DNA from: Anaerolineales bacterium
GTDB lineage: Bacteria; Chloroflexota; Anaerolineae; Anaerolineales; E44-bin32
Length of the DNA: 6,516 bases
Assembly: GCA_030608865.1 (NCBI GenBank)
Contig: JAUWDI010000054.1
Span: forward strand, 1-6,516
Direction: 5' to 3'
Made by a program: the position numbers and the translations under genes. Within the stretch, counting starts at the first letter, position 1. Each line of letters begins with the position of its first letter. This document shows positions 4,889-6,516 of the stretch, in pieces. The notes under the pieces are model-generated. The model saw only the letters and a list, made by a program, of their open reading frames with translations. It was not told the DNA's origin and ran no database searches.

Positions 4889-6139
4889 TTAAGAGCTTGG
4901 GGTAGCCGTCGGGCGGGGTGTGGCGGTGATGATTACTTCAATGACGGAAGGGTTCGGCGGCCCCCAGGTGAGACCCGCGGGCAGTACGATCACCTCAGGC
5001 TCCAATTGATACGTGCCTATGGTGAGGTCCTGGACATCGATAATGGCTCTTACGTCTTCCGGCTTAAGTGTGTCGAGCAATTCCGCAGGGCCGGAAAGAA
5101 TAAGGTTCACGCTCTCGGGAGAGGGATAGCTGTAGAGACCCAAGCCAACCCCATCAATTTCCACGGGGAGGGAGATCGTGATAGAAGTTTCGATCGGTTC
5201 GATCTCAACCTGAACTAGAGCGATCTGTTCTCCAATCAGGATGAATCCCGGTGGAAGATCGAGTGGAACACGTTCTTCGAAGTCATCGGTTCGTCCAGCC
5301 ACACTCACGGGTAGAGTCTGCAGGTAGCCTGGAAGAGCTTCTAAAGCCTCCGGGTCATCTGAAAAAATCGCAACTTCTTGAGGGGATACGGAGATACGAG
5401 CTACCCGGTAATACCCCTGTTCCTCTAGTATGTCCTGTCCTTCAATGACTGGAATGACCAACAACCGGCGAATGTTCTCGATCTTTGTGATCTCAATACT
5501 AACGTGAACTTGTTCGTCAACGGAATTTATATCGGTGACAACGTTGCCTTCGCTATCGATGAAAATTATTGTGTAAACCTGATCGATTGAGCGCTGGCGA
5601 TCTGTAAGATCGACGACAACCTGCCCGATGACAACCTGGTCTACTCTACTGGCCGGCCCGAAGATAGTTGTCTCAGTCAGATCTGTAACCGGCTCCTCTG
5701 CACGGTAATCAGGCGCTGGATCTCCCACGGTGCTCACTTCGATGTTGACTGTCTTTGTGGCGAGTGGTTCGATGTTCAGGGTTACGGTTGAGGGGTCAAT
5801 CGAGGTATGTTGTACCGCGCGGGTATTGGTGTGGAATTGCAGGGTTACATGTGTGGTCCCCTCCTCAAGCTGGCTCAGGTCGGCATACACCTCCAGATCG
5901 GAGATGGTTAGATTGCGCCAAACGGATGTGGGCGCACGCAAGGTCACATCTGCAAATTCGGGGAAGTCCCCCACGATGGTTAATCCATCCTTCAGACTGC
6001 GGTAGTCAATGGTGATTTGCTCGGGAAAGATCTGCTCGATGACAGGGTCCTGCAGGCCTACTGCGATAACCCATGCAGTAAGTGCCAGGATGAAGGACAT
6101 AAGTAGCGTTCCAAGATTCTGTCGAAGCCAGCTGATCAT
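4889..6139 (-). CDS. cdaR: CdaR, YbbR-repeat regulator of the diadenylate cyclase
   Basis: A 416-residue membrane-anchored protein. A short N-terminus is followed by one hydrophobic segment (9-29). The rest is predicted to lie outside the membrane and consists of beta-rich YbbR repeats. I count four, starting at about 36, 128, 222 and 318, each ending in a strand of the type VTLNIEPL (119-126) or IALVQVEIEPIE. CdaR proteins bind CdaA and tune c-di-AMP synthesis, which affects potassium balance and cell-wall state. The gene lies 11 bases after cdaA, the usual pairing. The start at 6139 has GAGAG 8 bases upstream. The tail is a low-complexity Thr/Pro stretch, ITATPRPTATPSS (404-416), of a kind common in extracytoplasmic proteins of Anaerolineae. 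The repeats diverge strongly in sequence, so their borders are approximate. Confidence 0.92.
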   Translation of the reverse strand: MISWLRQNLGTLLMSFILALTAWVIAVGLQDPVIEQIFPEQITIDYRSLKDGLTIVGDFPEFADVTLRAPTSVWRNLTISDLEVYADLSQLEEGTTHVTLQFHTNTRAVQHTSIDPSTVTLNIEPLATKTVNIEVSTVGDPAPDYRAEEPVTDLTETTIFGPASRVDQVVIGQVVVDLTDRQRSIDQVYTIIFIDSEGNVVTDINSVDEQVHVSIEITKIENIRRLLVIPVIEGQDILEEQGYYRVARISVSPQEVAIFSDDPEALEALPGYLQTLPVSVAGRTDDFEERVPLDLPPGFILIGEQIALVQVEIEPIETSITISLPVEIDGVGLGLYSYPSPESVNLILSGPAELLDTLKPEDVRAIIDVQDLTIGTYQLEPEVIVLPAGLTWGPPNPSVIEVIITATPRPTATPSS

Positions 6140-6150
6140 TACTTAGACTC

Positions 6151-6516
6151 TCATTCGCCTTTGGTACGAGCCAGGAAGCGCTCGAGCCATCCAGGAAATC
6201 TACCGGTTGTTCGTGGCCGGAAGAATGCGGTCAGGATGTTTTTCAAGCGTGCTTGATCCAGCCGGCGGATAATCCGACCGTTATGTGTAACCGAGATGCC
6301 GCCCGTCTCCTCTGAGACAACAACAGACACGGCATCACTAACCTCGCTGATACCCAGGGCTGCACGATGCCGCAAGCCCATCGACCGATCGGTTGAACGG
6401 GAAAGTGTGCCGCTTGAAGAGAGCGGCATAACGCACCCGGCGGCTGCAATCCTATCTTTTTCGATGATCGCGGCGCCATCGTGGAGCGGAGTGTTGATAT
6501 GAAAAATTTGAAGTAA
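6151..6516 (-). CDS. cdaA: Diadenylate cyclase CdaA, C-terminal fragment (5' end outside window)
   Basis: The open frame runs to the right edge without a stop, giving 121 codons; the ATG at 6429 is internal and not the start. CdaA condenses two ATP into the second messenger c-di-AMP at the cytoplasmic membrane. The catalytic DAC domain is plainly visible: NTPLHDGA (8-15 of the fragment) contains the DGA motif that positions the attacking ATP, followed by AAGCVMPLS (25-33). The RHR motif at 49-51 (GLRHRAALGISE) contacts the phosphates. SDAVSVVVSEETGGIS (60-75) is the usual next segment. The N-terminal membrane helices, expected in a protein of about 270 residues, lie beyond the window. A basic tail of about 25 residues ends the protein. 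Synteny with cdaR supports the CdaA type over DisA. Confidence 0.95.
   Translation of the reverse strand, partial: LLQIFHINTPLHDGAAIIEKDRIAAAGCVMPLSSSGTLSRSTDRSMGLRHRAALGISEVSDAVSVVVSEETGGISVTHNGRIIRRLDQARLKNILTAFFRPRTTGRFPGWLERFLARTKGE

Noticed and set aside
6151..6429. Separate 92-residue gene starting at the ATG at 6429
   Set aside because: The frame continues upstream to the window edge and encodes the DGA motif of the diadenylate cyclase, so this ATG is internal.
1..6516. CRISPR array, insertion sequence, phage or toxin-antitoxin genes
   Set aside because: No regularly spaced direct repeats, transposase motifs, terminal inverted repeats or small paired genes were found; the genes are core functions on one strand.

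Overview
The window reads as a stretch of ordinary bacterial chromosome in which every gene lies on the minus strand. In transcription order (right to left) it holds: the C-terminal part of the diadenylate cyclase cdaA, its regulator cdaR, the ribosome-assembly GTPase der, signal peptidase I (lepB), a 544-residue receiver-GAF-kinase-like protein, a 177-residue protein of unknown function, and the start of comEC, which runs off the left edge. The partial comEC is open at the window edge and was recovered by translating the minus strand by hand. No mobile element, CRISPR array, rRNA or tRNA is visible.

The content suggests a member of the Chloroflexota, probably of the Anaerolineae type. This is an inference from three things: the Thr-Ala-Thr-Pro tail on CdaR, the insertions in the first GTPase domain of Der, and the cytosolic receiver/GAF/degenerate-kinase protein. 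It is not proven by a marker gene.

Right block (3509-6516): cdaA, cdaR and der are packed with gaps of 11 and 6 bases, so they are almost certainly one transcript. CdaA makes c-di-AMP at the membrane and CdaR (a membrane anchor plus extracytoplasmic YbbR repeats) modulates it. Der, which works in 50S subunit assembly, stands where Firmicutes have glmM. lepB follows after 68 bases and may have its own promoter, whose -10 lies only 8 bases before the start codon.

Middle block (399-2834): after a 253-base leader that carries two promoter candidates and an inverted repeat, a two-gene unit encodes a multi-domain signalling protein with a decayed kinase core and, 14 bases further on, a small protein built from two copies of one fold. 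This pair is the least understood part of the window.

Left block (1-398): a 153-base spacer containing a perfect 13-base palindrome precedes comEC, the DNA-uptake channel.

Most of the window is core housekeeping. I did not find a clearly new system. The best candidates for follow-up are the pseudokinase/two-repeat-protein pair and its leader.
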